From Ailanthus altissimus (Eukaryota; Streptophyta; Magnoliopsida; Sapindales; Simaroubaceae): a DNA stretch of 64,000 nucleotides. This document shows positions 35,142-48,365 of this stretch, piece after piece. Position 1 is the stretch's first letter; each line of letters starts with the position of its first letter. A program made the position numbers and the translations under genes. The notes under the pieces are model-generated. The model was not told the origin of the DNA and did no database searches. It saw only the letters and a list, made by a program, of their open reading frames with translations. The DNA lies in NCBI GenBank assembly GCA_946807835.1, contig OX327691.1:15675688-15739687 (forward strand), written 5' to 3'.

Positions 35142-36559
35142 ATGAATCTCCACCGCAGCATTTTATTTTCCATTTCCGTGAAACTGTGCTGATCCTGTTT
35201 TATGTTGAACTTATATATAGCTAGTTTGTTTAGCCTTTGCCTACTCTTGGTTTTAGGTTATAGATGGCCTTTGTTTTCATTATCCCCCTGGGTGGGTAAG
35301 TTGTTGGTGCAAGTCTAAATCTGGGGTGAAATGGAAACATTGGTTTCTTAACCATTGTAGTATTAGTTCGATGTTTAGGTCGTTTTGTTCAAATCACTTT
35401 CAATCCTGTGGTTTCAGCCTCTGGTTTGATTGACAGACTTGGTCAAAGACTCGAACGAACCGAAAGCATGGGATAGGGTTTGTGTTGTACATGATGTAGG
35501 CTTTCAAGGTTTGTATGATCTTGGAGGAAGCTAACGTTTATGTGTTTTATATATATTGCGGAAGTCTGTATCACGCTTGTAATTTGGTGTGCGCGTCTTT
35601 TGGTGTGATGATCATCCGCTCTTTCTGGACTTGTTTGATCTGTGAATTTTGTCCATGGACAAATTACTTGAAAATGTGATGTGGCTCGAGCAGCTATTGA
35701 CAAAACATGAGAAACCGTTCTTTGTCATATGCGCTGTGTATGACATAATTCTGTGTTTTAAGTTAATATACACATGGGCCTAAGACTTGCATTTCATACA
35801 AAACAGTATTTATTATACTTTTAACCGTGCATGCCTCTTGGCCTCTCTGACCTCTGTTGTCTGTTGAGTTCAGCTGAATGCTCTCTCCACACAAGTAGAA
35901 AGGGTGGTTCCCTGTCTGTTATAGTGGCTGTCTCCCGTTCCCTGGCTATGTTGTTTTTGGTTTATAATGCCTAATATTGGAGTCTCAGGTAACTGTTGCC
36001 CTTGTCTCGTGCCGGTGACTTTACAGTACATTTTCCCCCCGAGAAACAGTTTCCTGTCTCTATTGTTCTAGTTGGATGGGGGTACTTAAAAGCTGGATTA
36101 CCAATGTCTATGGGCCTGATTTGAAACTGTTTCGGATATGGATGCAACTCAATGGATACGGTTCTGGCTTGCTTCATTCGGTCTCAAAAAGAAATAAATT
36201 ATTGGCTTTCTTGGTACTCTCATCAACCTGCTCTTCAGAGCGACTAAAAGAGGTGAATGATGTTCTCTGGAATAGTGAAGCCGTCACTACCTTGTTTCAG
36301 TCCTTCAAAAAAACACCTTTGTGCTTCTATTTCATAAATAACCCTACTCCTTTCATAAATCCCCCCTAAAAAAAATGCCATATTTGCTTGCTTCTTTGTT
36401 TTTTTTTCCCGGAGTTAATGATCATAATTGTTTACTCTGACGGGTGATTGTCGGATATTTTTTCTTATGTTTAATAAGATAATAAATGTGATAAAATCTG
36501 GCCGTCGCGTGTATATACACATAGGAATGAGAATTATTTTAATTTTTTATTTAATTTTT
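35142..36559. other. 3' UTR and downstream flank of the MEI2-type gene
   Basis: Less AT-rich than surrounding intergenic DNA, T-rich on the plus strand, as expected for a 3' UTR and flank. Short frames (35443-35703, 36076-36369) have no recognisable motifs. The poly(A) site was not identified. Confidence 0.45.
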
Positions 36560-37832
36560 TTTAAAATTGAATAGTTGTAATTTTTTTTTTATTATCTCCG
36601 ATATTTAAATTCTTGGATGTAGATCCGTAAATCTTTTTTAAGTTTCAAGTTCATGCATATATAAGGTAATAATATAGATTAAGAGAAGAGGAGTAGCATG
36701 ATTTTTTTCTTCTTTTACATAAAAATAATTATTGTTCTTGTTTTATTTTCTTATTCTTTACTTTATTTATATTTAGACATCTTTTGAGGATTTAAAATTT
36801 GATTTGAATTAATAAAGAGATTTTAAGATTTATGGACTTTTTAGTTTTAACTTAAAAGCTTTGGTCTTAGTTATTTTATAACCTACTAATTTTTTAAAAA
36901 TTAATCTTAGACTATTATATTAGAAATTAAAGACTACACTATATTAACTCGTGTAAAATAAATAAAAGTTTATTTTAATTAAAACTTTTATAATTAAATT
37001 AAGTTTCATCCTAGACTAATAATAATTATTTAATTGATATTTTAAATAATATTCATAATTAAAGTTAAGTCATAGTAAATATCTTACATCTTTAATTATT
37101 TATTTGCTAAAAAATTATTAAATATTTTAATGATCATTTTTAATGTTTATATTTGTAAATAAATTTACAAATAAATATTGTTATTCAATAAATTTTAAAT
37201 AAACTGTAGTTATAAATTTAAATGATAAAATACTGTAAATAATTTAAGTGGACATCATTAAGTAGATTTTATTTTTAAGTATATATATATATATATTTTG
37301 AACTCATTCTAGGTATATATTTTTACGACTTATAAAATTATATCTGTAAGTCATTAAAGTTTTGACCGTTTATATAGATTTCACTCTGTGATAATTCAAA
37401 AATACAATATGTGAATATAAGTTAAATACTTGTTTAGGATTAATGTCAATAAAGTTCATTAAAAATTTTATGAATTAAGATCAATGATATTTAATTAACT
37501 AGATTAAAATTTATAATAGTCCTATTCAATATATTATATACACTAACTTTTTTACTAAAAGTCTCTAATTCGATGATTAAGTAAATAATCTATTATAAAA
37601 AATAAAAAAATTATAATTTTACATATGAAATACTATTTTCATTAATGATTATGAACAAGTTTTAATTTATAAAGAATTTATAATTTATAATTTATTTATT
37701 AATATCATATGTCAAATATATAGATCTCATATTTTTATAAACATGTGCTCAATATATATATATGAATAAATTTTATTATAAAAAATTATTATATATACTT
37801 TAATAACACAAAATAACATAAAATATCTAACA
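36560..37832 (-). mobile_element. Degenerate solo LTR of copia family B
   Basis: The minus strand starts TGTTAGATATTTTATGTTA at 37832 and follows the family B LTR (18932-20354) through aatgatcattaraa, caaataawtaattaaaga and the ttaagttraarctaraaagtcc block. It is far more AT-rich and diverged than the copy in the main element. The left end is unclear (about 36560), and no target duplication was found. No internal domains are attached. Confidence 0.65.
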
Positions 37833-38082
37833 ATGTTATCATACAAAATTTACTAATAGACCTAAATCCAAGTGAAGTATTGCAAATAGACCTTAATCTA
37901 ATATTTTATGCATGAGTTAAACATTTTAAATGCAAATGTAATATGAAATGTTATTTATGCTTATTATGTATTCGAATGCAACACTGGTACGTGTCTTATA
38001 ATGCGTTGGATAGTAAAAATTGTTTTTTAAAGAATATATGTTCATGGTTTCAACAATTTTATTTACTCCAAATGCAGTTTAC

Positions 38083-38121
<39 letters not shown>

Positions 38122-39718
38122 AGAGAAGTTATTTGAGATTAAGGGACACAATTTTGATAGAGTAGCTACACATTGAACAGAAATAATTTGATATTTTTAA
38201 GAAATAAAATATTAAATCCAAAAAATAAAAGTTTTTGGTATTTATACTTGTTGATGTATAAAAATGTATAAAGGCTTGAGTTTAAGTCTATGCACATACT
38301 TATGTATGTATAACAAGTTAAGATGTGGATACAAATTATTTTTTTCAATTTGCTAGTTGTGGTTTGGTAAGCATAAAGTTGCATTAAGTGAAACTCAAAA
38401 AACGTGTGGACTTCTAAGCTAAAACTTACTTGAGGATATTTAGTCCAAAATAAAAGTAAATTTATGTTACTAAGAATAATGAAAAATACATTCTTATTAA
38501 GATGTTATTTGACTCTTAGAATCTTTTTAGATAAAAGTTGACAACTTCTTATTTAATTTGACAACTAACAAGTATATTAGTATTTTTATTTAGAATAATA
38601 TCATATCTTACTATTTTCATTTATTAACTAGATTATAAGAGAATAAGGGTCAAATAAAGAGTTTTGACCTAGTAAAAATACTAATACTATAATACTCTTA
38701 TATTTCATGCGAAAAATAACTTCTTAACAGCCCGTGCAAAAAAATTACTATTTTAACCTTAAGCTCACGCATCAACAAGCTTAAAATTATTACTTAATAT
38801 AGGCAACATCATTACATTATCTCTCTTTTATGTTTTTTTTACAAAAGAACTTGATACTAGGATTTGCTTTATGAGTTTAAAGTCACCACAAAATGATTAT
38901 CAACTCAAAGCTATAAGTTTTAAGAGGCGAGTTCTCTTTAATATTCGAAAATTAGGGTTCATACAACTATAAACCCTAAACTTACAACACACATTGTACA
39001 CCTCACATAGGTTTGATAACATTCATAATAACTCGTAGACATAACATAAGAACACATGTTTCCTTATTATTTGCTGTATAAGCCCGGCTCCTATAGCTCT
39101 CATAATTTGTAATCAAGTTTATCCTTAAACTTCTATGCACTCTAATTGGCCAAAGTAAATTCGTAGCATGAGATTTATTAGATTTCAGGAACTCTTTAGA
39201 AGTTTGGTGGGCTTTACTCTTAAACTTATAAAGGCGAATAGGTTAACATCTATTGTTTAAGTCTAGGTCGTATCTTTTATATAGCTTGGTGGATCTTCCA
39301 AGGCTTAGCCCAAGAATGATAGGCCTATCCCCAAGAGTGATTGGCCTATCCCGTCCAAGGAAACGATCCAAGTTATAGGCCGTGACTCAGGTACATACTT
39401 AACGAGCTGCCTAGGGCTTCCACAATAGAACAACCTCGAACATGTTTAACCCCGAGGTGACAAGGTCTCGATTCTATAGTATAAATTTATCTATTTTTTT
39501 AATAAGACCCTGAAAATTTTGGGAATAAGTCAAAGCATGTTACTTATAAGGAAAATGGCCATAATTTTTAAAATATGTCACCTATTACGTAAGTGGCCAT
39601 AATCTCAAGATTCTAATCATCCCGAGTATACCATCAACCAAAGGAGAAATGGTCTAATTTCTCGCTCACAATCTTCGAAGTTAATAGGAACAAGAACTCA
39701 ATTATAAATAAGGGGTAA
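37833..39718. other. AT-rich intergenic DNA with a TA microsatellite
   Basis: Holds a (TA)n run at about 38086-38118 and, at 38500-38670, an inverted pair of gactctta / tcaaataaagag words that might be a small MITE. The stretch 38880-39700 is less AT-rich and looks like older repeat DNA. No gene is supported. Confidence 0.45.
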
Positions 39719-39723
39719 AAAAC

Positions 39724-41917
39724 TGTTAGGGTTGGCGCTTACATGCTATCCCTGAATGTACAAATACTTGTGTATTTACACAAGTGTATATTCTCATTAA
39801 ATCACTAATATCTATTTATATGGTCATATGCATATAACGTTAGACATTGTATGATCTGAAGGAGTTCAGATCAGATCATTTAAAGGAATTTAGATAAGGG
39901 CTCATAGTTAGCTATGCTGAGACATATAATTGTTAAATATTAGCACATCAAAGTGTTAGCTGGTTATAATACTCAGCAGATCCAAGAGTTGGAGCCTTGT
40001 CTATTTTAGGACATAAACATGGAAATATACTAGTAATTGCATAGTTGCAAGAGTTACAATCGGGTACCAGAAAATGCTAGTTGCGCAAGTATGTTCTCGA
40101 ATAATTGTCCTTGATCTATTTCTACCAATGTGGGTCTGTCGGTGGATACCTTTATACATAGATCAGCATATGTCGTACCTATAGGGTACATATGGTCGTT
40201 CATAGCCGACTATGAGCTTGGAGCTCGTATTGACATATGGTATCCAATTAGGACTGGATATGGGACAGACTCACGAGGGCCTTCATAGACACCCTATGTA
40301 AGCCGTCAACGGAGGGTTCTATCGAGTTGAGTAGTATACGTGGTCCTTTGACCTGAGTGCTATAGTGGGCTTGTAAATGATCCACCATACTTTGGTTTCA
40401 CGCATGTCACAGACCTTTCATGGTGTGACCGTTGGGTGTCACTGGGTATAGTCAGCTGCTTATGGAGTCCGGTGTGTACAAATATAGGATCCGTCAACTC
40501 CCATAGAGAGTTAGATATCCAGATGCTTCGAGATTGTATCTCAAAAAGTCTTGTGGCTACAAGCAATCATCCTGGGAAAGAGTTCCTCCTGGGTGGAACA
40601 ATATGGCAAATGAGTTTGCGTATATTGTTCAGTGAGATACAAGTCTAGAGATAAGATATGGATGAGCATAAGGGGATTTGACGGTGATAATCTATATCTC
40701 TGTACATCCAGGATATTATGACGGAAGGACTATACGTATACGTTGTAACCTCAGCTTGTATGGTTCAATGCGCTAATTAGTATATCTATGACGTGTGTGT
40801 GGGGCATTACTCACGGACTCATGGAATAGTTTCATTTGACAAATTGGGCGTAGGACTTAAGGAGTCCTGCGATATGGAGTGTACTCGTTGTGTACTGGGG
40901 TAGCGTGCCGGATTAAAGTGTTTAATCTAGCAATATTTAGCACTACCACAAAAATGCGTTTGTGTCTGTATTTAAGTGTTAAATATAATAATTAGTCAAT
41001 AATTATTATTTACTAATTATATAATGACACGTAGCGCATTGTGGATCATCGGTTGAGTTTACCCAAGTGCGAGTTTAGTGGGATCCACTAGGGGTAGACT
41101 TGATAACTATATATGAGGGGCAAAATGATCATTTCACATTTTGATTATAATTGTTAGATAATCAAAATATCTCTCTTATTATATTATATAATATATTTTT
41201 ATATTATATTATATAATATTTTATATATATTAATATTTTATTTTAGGTGCCAAATAGTTAGCACCCATTTATATTATTATATTATTATTATATAATATAT
41301 TATATTATATTATATTAATAGTATATTATTATTTTAATATATATATATAATATAAATAAAGAGAAAGAGAGAGAGAGAAGTGCATTTTTAGTGTGTGTGT
41401 TTTGGTGGTGAACCGAGAGAAGAAATGGAGAAAAAAGAAAGAAGAGAAAATGGAGCCGAGGGAAAGAAGAAGAAAAAAAAAAGGAGGAAAAAATGAAATT
41501 GTTTCATTTTTTCCTATGGTTCCAATTGAAGTAATTGTGGATTATTTCAAATTCTCAATTTATTATCCTTTTGGAGAAAAGGATAAAAACATACACCGCT
41601 CATTTTTAGGTTTAAGAGTTAAACTCGGTGCTACATATAGGGCTGCTGTTCTAGCTCACCAAGCCTACCTTGTTAGTGACTAGAACGGCCTGCAAGTTGG
41701 TCTCTATGCGGATTCTGAGAAAATACGTGTATAACGTTACACGTTGAGGTGAATTCTCTATCCCATAAATATATTAATGCAATTAATATATTTTATTTAT
41801 TATATTTATTGCAAATTTCACGCTTCCGTTAGACTTATATATGTATTAGATATGTATTTTAGACAATAGACACAATAGTACATGCATACACTCATGTGTC
41901 TTAGATCCCTGACAACA
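39724..41917 (+). mobile_element. Solo LTR, 2194 bp
   Basis: Begins TGTTAGGGTTGG and ends CCTGACAACA, flanked by an exact 5-bp duplication AAAAC (39719-39723 and 41918-41922). A cacgcttccgttag segment near the right end resembles the U5 region of other plant copia LTRs. The relic at 5455-7040 is a diverged relative in opposite orientation. No gag or pol is present. Frames inside (40436-40648, 41393-41683) lack family motifs and are not claimed as genes. Confidence 0.85.
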
Positions 41918-41922
41918 AAAAC

Positions 41923-42306
41923 AACAGGAGAGGGTAATGGCACTTCTTCTCAATTAAACACTTATAAATCCGATCCTCATTTCAAGATTATTGACTTAGG
42001 CATCTAAGGGTGTTTATCGGAGTCACCATTGACGAGATTATAACAAGACTTTCTTCTTTTTTTTTCATGGAAACCCAAGCACCGAAGTTTAAAATCCATA
42101 ATTAACACAGCTCGGTTCAATAGGCCCACACTCATTCCCTCAAAAACAAATTCAAAATCTATTGGTCAGAAAATCAATTTTTTTTTGTCAACACTATATT
42201 TCTTTCTTTTTAAAAAAGAAATATTTGGAGTGTGCTAGTTATAATTATACTCCATAACCTTTACGTATTAAATGGTTTACTGTAATATTTTATAAAGAAT
42301 AATACT
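41923..42306. other. Short spacer between two solo LTRs
   Basis: Nothing recognised. It contains a T-rich run and a short TA-rich palindrome. Confidence 0.55.
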
Positions 42307-42311
42307 ATACA

Positions 42312-45300
42312 TGTAGCAACAACTTATCCACAATCGGTAAGAATAAGTATTTATATATATATATATAAATATATATATTTTATTTGTATGTGAATTATAC
42401 TTGATTTATGTATTGTTATTAGTAGTGTTTGTATAGATTATGAACCTACTATTAGTATTGAGTTTATTTGTAAGATTTTAGATTTATTTTAGTGATTAAA
42501 TTATAATACTTTAAAAATTTTAGGGACTAATTTGTAAATACTAGAAATTAGCCTCTTAGTATACAAATACACATTTGTAACCCTAATTCACTTATTTTGG
42601 TCGAGTCACCACTTTTAGGATGAGAAAAGAGAGAAAGAGAGGGGAGATAAAGAGAAGAGGAAGATGAAAAAGAAGAAGAAATTTGAAAATTTAAAATTTA
42701 AGAGGTATATCATAACAATTTTTTAGTTTCTTGGTGTTAATTAAGTTAATTATTTTAAGTTTTAATTTTTAGAAATATGAAAAATTGTGGATTTGATATA
42801 GATTTTGTAAGACATATTGAGAATTGATGATGATTATGTAGACAACTTGATAAATCATGATGAATTGTAGAATTTCTACTTGATAGTCTCTTGATCTGAA
42901 AATTTTATAAATTTTTTTACTTCGATTCTGATTTTTAATTTTGAGAATATAAACCTAGACATGTTTAGAATCATTTGAGACTTTGAATAGATTAAAAGTG
43001 CTAGAAATTATATTTTTAGTGAATTTATAAAAATGAACCTGAAATTCTAAAAATTTTGTGTTAACAGTATGCTAAAGTAGTGAACAATTTTTGGTCTACT
43101 ATATGATCTTTAAAAATTACGAAGTTTTGGAATATGATTATTTTACATGCCTAGTATGATATATTAAAAAATGAGAATTTAATTCAATGTGATAAAATTA
43201 TTATGATTTTCTAAAGTGTATTAGCTTACTGTACTGTTTGATGAACAAATTTTTAAAGTTATGGAATAAAATAGTTCCAAAATAATTTTGGTAGGAATTT
43301 TAAAGTAAAATATATATCATGAATTGAGATATATGTTTAGAGTAATTCTGTGGTAGTTTTATAATTGTTGAGTTAGTATATGAGTTTACAAAATTGGGAG
43401 ACTGAATGTTGTTCAGTAAATATCTTGATCTTGTTAGGATAATAGTTTGGATTTGATGGTGTATGAAATGGATTGTGTAGGAATTATGATATAATATTCA
43501 TATATAAGAAGGATATATGAGTCAAGAAAGATATATTCTGATTTTGGAGCAATTGAACATCATTTGATGTATAAGAAAATTTTGTTAAGTGTAAGTGGTC
43601 AGAATGACAGGTTTTGAGAAACCAAGTAATTAGATAAATTCTATGTGATAAGTGTAACATGTGTAATTTTGTAAGCTATTTAAAGTATTTTGTGTGAATG
43701 GTGAGGCTTATGAAAGGATTAATCTCCATTGATAGGTTAAAGAGAATTAATTCTTATACTCTAAAGTGTTAAGAGGTAAGTATACTAGACTTTTATTGAA
43801 ATCACAATAAACATCGTAATTGTCTATATATGATTTTGTAAATGTGCTTAGAAATATGTTTATGTTATCCCAAAGTATATTTGATATGAAATGTGAAAGA
43901 CATATGTTTATGAATGTGAGCATTGACATTGAGCATGGATATACATGTATTTATGAAAGTGAGCTTTTAAAATAAAATATGTTTAACAAAAAAAAATTTT
44001 GAGGTGGAAAATGTCAATGAGATATGTTTTGTGTTTTAAGGATGCTTAAACTCATTATTTACTTAGTAAGTACGCACCTTATGTGATTTGTGGAGCCTTT
44101 ATGTGTGGCCTTTTCTTCGGGATTGGTACATGTTATGTGTTCCTGTTTATGCTCAAAATGTAATGCGGCTATCGCAGTATAGATTGAGGTGTCGATCTCA
44201 CGAGGAAGCTTTTGGAAAAATAGGTTGGTGAAGTAAAATATTAAAGCAGTAGCAAATGAGAAAATTAATTAATTAGTTTAAGTGGATAAGATAGAATTGT
44301 CTATGAATTGACGAAAATGTCTTATGATGATTTAAACAAGGCTTCGAGAATCACAATTATACTTTATAAATCTACTCTATATTTTGATTCAATGTTTATA
44401 ACTCAATTAACAGTTTTACATCTAAACAATCAATCGGAAGATACATAAAATATAGCACATTTAATAACACATGCATTTGATATGACTAAACTCTTTTGTA
44501 AATATTAACACAAATCATGTTCATTTATACAAGTTATCTAAGATCGACAATATATCATTTTGACAATATTGTAGTAAAAGATTAACTTGAATATCAAATA
44601 TTTATTGTCTTTACATGTTATCCAAGATCGACAATAAATCAATTGACAATATTGCAGTAAGAGATTAACATATAAAATAATGTAATTAATAACAATTATA
44701 ATTCAACAAGAATCACATAAGAAAAGCATGACTGAACATATATGAGATATGAGAATTATAATCTCTAGATTATAGAAAATAAAATAAATAAGAGTTTAAT
44801 CAAAACCAAATTTACAAACATTTGTAACTCTTGACAACGAATCAAAGCATAGAAGTAGATTTATTACACATAAAAGTTCATCTCTTAGCCTTGCTAAGAA
44901 CTCTAGCCTAGATTACAATGCATGTTAATGAGAAGAAAATAAGAGAGAATTATCTAATGTTGAAAAAGTCCTAAGAATGTCTTTATATAGGCAATGAATG
45001 GAAATATGTCATGTGTGACATATCTTCAATAATTTTAGGCTAACAACTCGTTCACCCACTTGCAGCACATTTTTGATAATGTAAATGACCGATGTAGCCT
45101 TTGTGGCCGATATGAAAGTTGAATCATTTTGTCTATTCTTTCCATAGGCACTGGATTTATGCAAATTAGATGAGTATTCAATGAGATATGAGCAAAATTC
45201 CAGATATACATTAGATTTCGGCCAACAACCCTTTTACTCACTTGCAAGATAATTTAGTTCATGATAACGGTTGATTTGGACTTTACCATCAACATAAGAG

Positions 45301-46498
45301 TTGTTGATAATTAAGTTAGTATTTTATAGCTTTAAGAATTATATCAATTGGGTATGTATTTGGTGAGATACGATCCAAATACATGAGTTGGGTCAAGCTA
45401 AGCAGAAGTTGTAGCCCGATTTTATTGTATCTCAATTTTTAGCCCATAACATGTTGGATTTGACTTTTCAACTATTCTTCAAATTTGTGTAAGATTGAGT
45501 CATATTGATCTAGGTTCAAAAAAATTTTCATTTTGATTTCTACATTGAGATTTATGTCCATTTTACCTAAACCTGTGCAAATAACATTTATTAATCACAA
45601 TTTAAATAGAATACTTTATTTCAAGCTAAAAGTACAAAAATGCTAAAATTAGTGATATTAAATGGTGACTGAATCTCTTAATAAATATGCATTTTCATGT
45701 GTTCATCAGTTCCGTATGTAGAGAGGATCTTATTGGTACCTAAAAGAAAAGTGAGTCATCGCATTCGTGTGGTGGCGTATTGGTGTATGTGAGAGGGCTC
45801 ACCGATGATCAGGGTAAGGGTTTTGCTCTTACTTTCGGGCATGAGCATTATATATGTGTAATTTAAACCTCACTTGTGCTATTTCTCTTATATGGTATGT
45901 CATCGATGGGTGACATTTAGCTCATTATATGATATGTGATAAGAAAGTTATACTAAGTAGTAGTTGAGTGATGATATTCCTATTATATGTTTTAAAAGAA
46001 TGTGTAAACGCTTACCTAACATGTGATTTGATAAGATTATGATTTTGATTTATCACGGCATATATATATATTTATATTTTGATATATGAAAAACTAGTAT
46101 GCTTACTGAGTTTTATACTCATTATAGTTTATGGTGATTTCAGGTAAATAAGGTACATGTGTGCTTAGCGGATTTGGCAAGATTTCTGTTGTCCCTTGAG
46201 TTCTCTAAGTTGTTAGGTTGCTGAGTGTTTCATTTGTTGACACGTGGTTTAAGATATTTGATTTATCCCTATTAAATAAATACTTATGCATTATTTTATT
46301 AGGTGTGGTTGTATTTGGTTTATATTTCACCAAGTATGGTCATGAGTGGAACTTTGTGTTGAACTTACTAACAACTTGCTAAGGATTCTTATGTTGAATT
46401 TAAGTTTGAAATTTTATGCAATATTAATTATGAGTGCACATTATTGAATGAGTGTAAGTTATGTCGTGTATCAGATCTTTTGGGCCTGAGGCGTGATA
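42312..46498 (-). mobile_element. Solo LTR, family C, minus orientation, with nested insertion
   Basis: The reverse complement reads TAT(C)ACGCC...GTTGCTACA and aligns with 23203-26068. It is flanked by an exact 5-bp duplication ATACA (42307-42311 and 46499-46503). Its 4187-bp length is explained by a 1565-bp insertion at 44144-45708. Without that and its duplicated 5 bp it would be about 2.6 kb. No retroviral domains. Confidence 0.85.
44144..45708. mobile_element. LTR-like element nested in solo LTR C
   Basis: A 1565-bp insert starting TGTTTATGCTC and ending GTGTTCATCA, flanked by an exact 5-bp duplication GTTCC (44139-44143 and 45709-45713). The other family C copy shows the uninterrupted site near 24195-24205. 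The TG...CA ends and 5-bp duplication fit a solo LTR. The early segment with cgatctcacgaggaagc resembles LTR ends of large plant gypsy elements, but lineage is inference. Confidence 0.75.
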
Positions 46499-46503
46499 AT
46501 ACA

Positions 46504-47108
46504 TCTCAAGTTTTTTTCTTAAGTTATATCTCAATTAATGATATATCAAATAATCATTAGATATAAAGAGTAATTTTAGAATTTACATAATTTCACCATT
46601 TAATAGTTATTTGACACATTATTATTTAATATAACTTGGAATACAAATTTAATGTCTAACATTACTCTTTATTATATTAACTAAGAGTTTATTATATAAG
46701 TAGCAATGTTATACATGGAAAAACATTCCATATTTTGATTCATAAATATTATGCATTTGAATATAAGTGTTACACTATTACAAAAAGTTAGATTAGTGAC
46801 GCTCAAACAATGCCGATTTTACAAATGATCATTATAGAACATATAAAATGATTGTTGATTTAGTCATAAAAAAAGTTGAAAGTATACCGTCTTTAAAAAA
46901 ACTCTAAAAAATAAAGCTTGTTTTCGCTAAAATTTAAAACCAGTTTGAAACTGAAAGGAGTTAAAATAAATTTTAAGCGTGTAATGACAGTCACTAATTT
47001 AAAAGAGCATTGTGTTTTCATTGTATACTCCATTCAGTTATCAATTAATGGCTATCATAGAAATTTTATAATATGTGATGATTTTTATATATTCACCATC
47101 AATGTTTA
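46504..47108. other. AT-rich spacer, possible CACTA end
   Basis: At 46773 the sequence CACTATTACAAAAAG followed by ttagtgacgc looks like a weak CACTA terminus reading rightward. No partner end was found. No gene. Confidence 0.35.
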
Positions 47109-47901
47109 TGTTGAGGGAGGAATGCCATTTTTTCTTTTGAGATTAGGTTGAAGCGAAGAACCTCAAGTTTAACCTAGAACCCAAACCTCTTTTCACAGCG
47201 AAATAATCTGTTAATCAAGCAAAATGACAAGAATCTAAAGCATAATATAAAAGAGTACAACACAATCTTACGTGGTTTGGCCAATTGCCTACGTTCACGG
47301 TGGATCCAAGGATCCTAGCCTTTCTTATTAACTCCCTAGATATTTTATAAGGAAAATCCAATGAAGAATCCTCAAAAGGACTTAATGTTTAGTGAACCCT
47401 TACTCTATCATGAGCAATGATCACCAGAATGACAATTCCATCCTAGCGCACACAAACATTTAGTATCTACCCAGTTCTTCCCATCTCTTAGAGTCTCTTT
47501 TAATGTTTAATTTTAACTAAAGGGTTTATAAGTATTTATATATGATTTATTTCGTGCCTACTAACCCTATTCCTTATTAGAGTAAGAGTACACTTATTTT
47601 GGAAGTCCAAAACTTCCTAAAACTTGAAATGCGAATCAGAAATGGACATCCTGATGCTGCTGATGCCGCAACGCTGGCCGTTATTGCACCCATCATCGTG
47701 GCACTAGCTTCTGTGCTGGACGCCTTGACTCTCAGCCCTGGTGCCTCTTATGCGTATTTTCTTCGCTTTCTTCGTGTATTTGAGTCCTGTTTTGCTTTTC
47801 CCTTTGTGTCCCACATGTTTTAGACTTCTTGTGACTCTCCACTTTGGTATTCATCTCAATTCTTGTCCAACCAAGATTGTTGAATCACCAATTTTTCAAC
47901 A
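47109..47901 (-). repeat. 3' LTR of deleted family A element
   Basis: A 793-bp LTR, TGTTGAAAAATTGG at its minus-strand start and CAACA at its end, including a GC-enriched segment near 47640-47760. Confidence 0.88.
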
Positions 47902-48365
47902 AACCCTTCTTTGATTCAAAATCTTCCAAATAAGAAGGCTTCGGGATTTAATCCACACCAATACTCTATCACCTAGAGTTGAGTCTAGTTAAGTCTCCGC
48001 CAAGACTTAACTTTTCTCGGGCTAGTGACTTTGGTCTCCAAAGACATTCGTGCACCTTGCATAGGGTATGAATGCGTTGCACTCCTTTTTGACCCTTATC
48101 ACCTCTGTAAGCATGATTTGGATGTCGCCTAGTGGTTTGCATTACCCCAACGCCCTACTTGGGCCACTTATAGCCATCCCAGTAAGCACATAGAGCTCCC
48201 TATTGTGCTTCTCACCCTCAAACCTTATAGGTCATTTCTCTACCTTTAGTTTTTCTTTTTTTGCTCTAATCGAATACCCTTCCTCATCGAGTTTGCCTAG
48301 GGATATCAAGTTCCTCCTTAATTTAAGAACATGCCTTACACCATGTAGTCCCTAGTTTATTCACC

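Noticed and set aside
41393..41683. 96-residue open frame with a lysine/arginine-rich start
   Set aside because: Lies inside the solo LTR 39724-41917 in a purine-rich stretch. No domain and no independent gene signals.
46773..46790. CACTA element start on the plus strand
   Set aside because: CACTATTACAAAAAG is only an approximate match and no opposite terminus was found, so it is mentioned only in the spacer entry.
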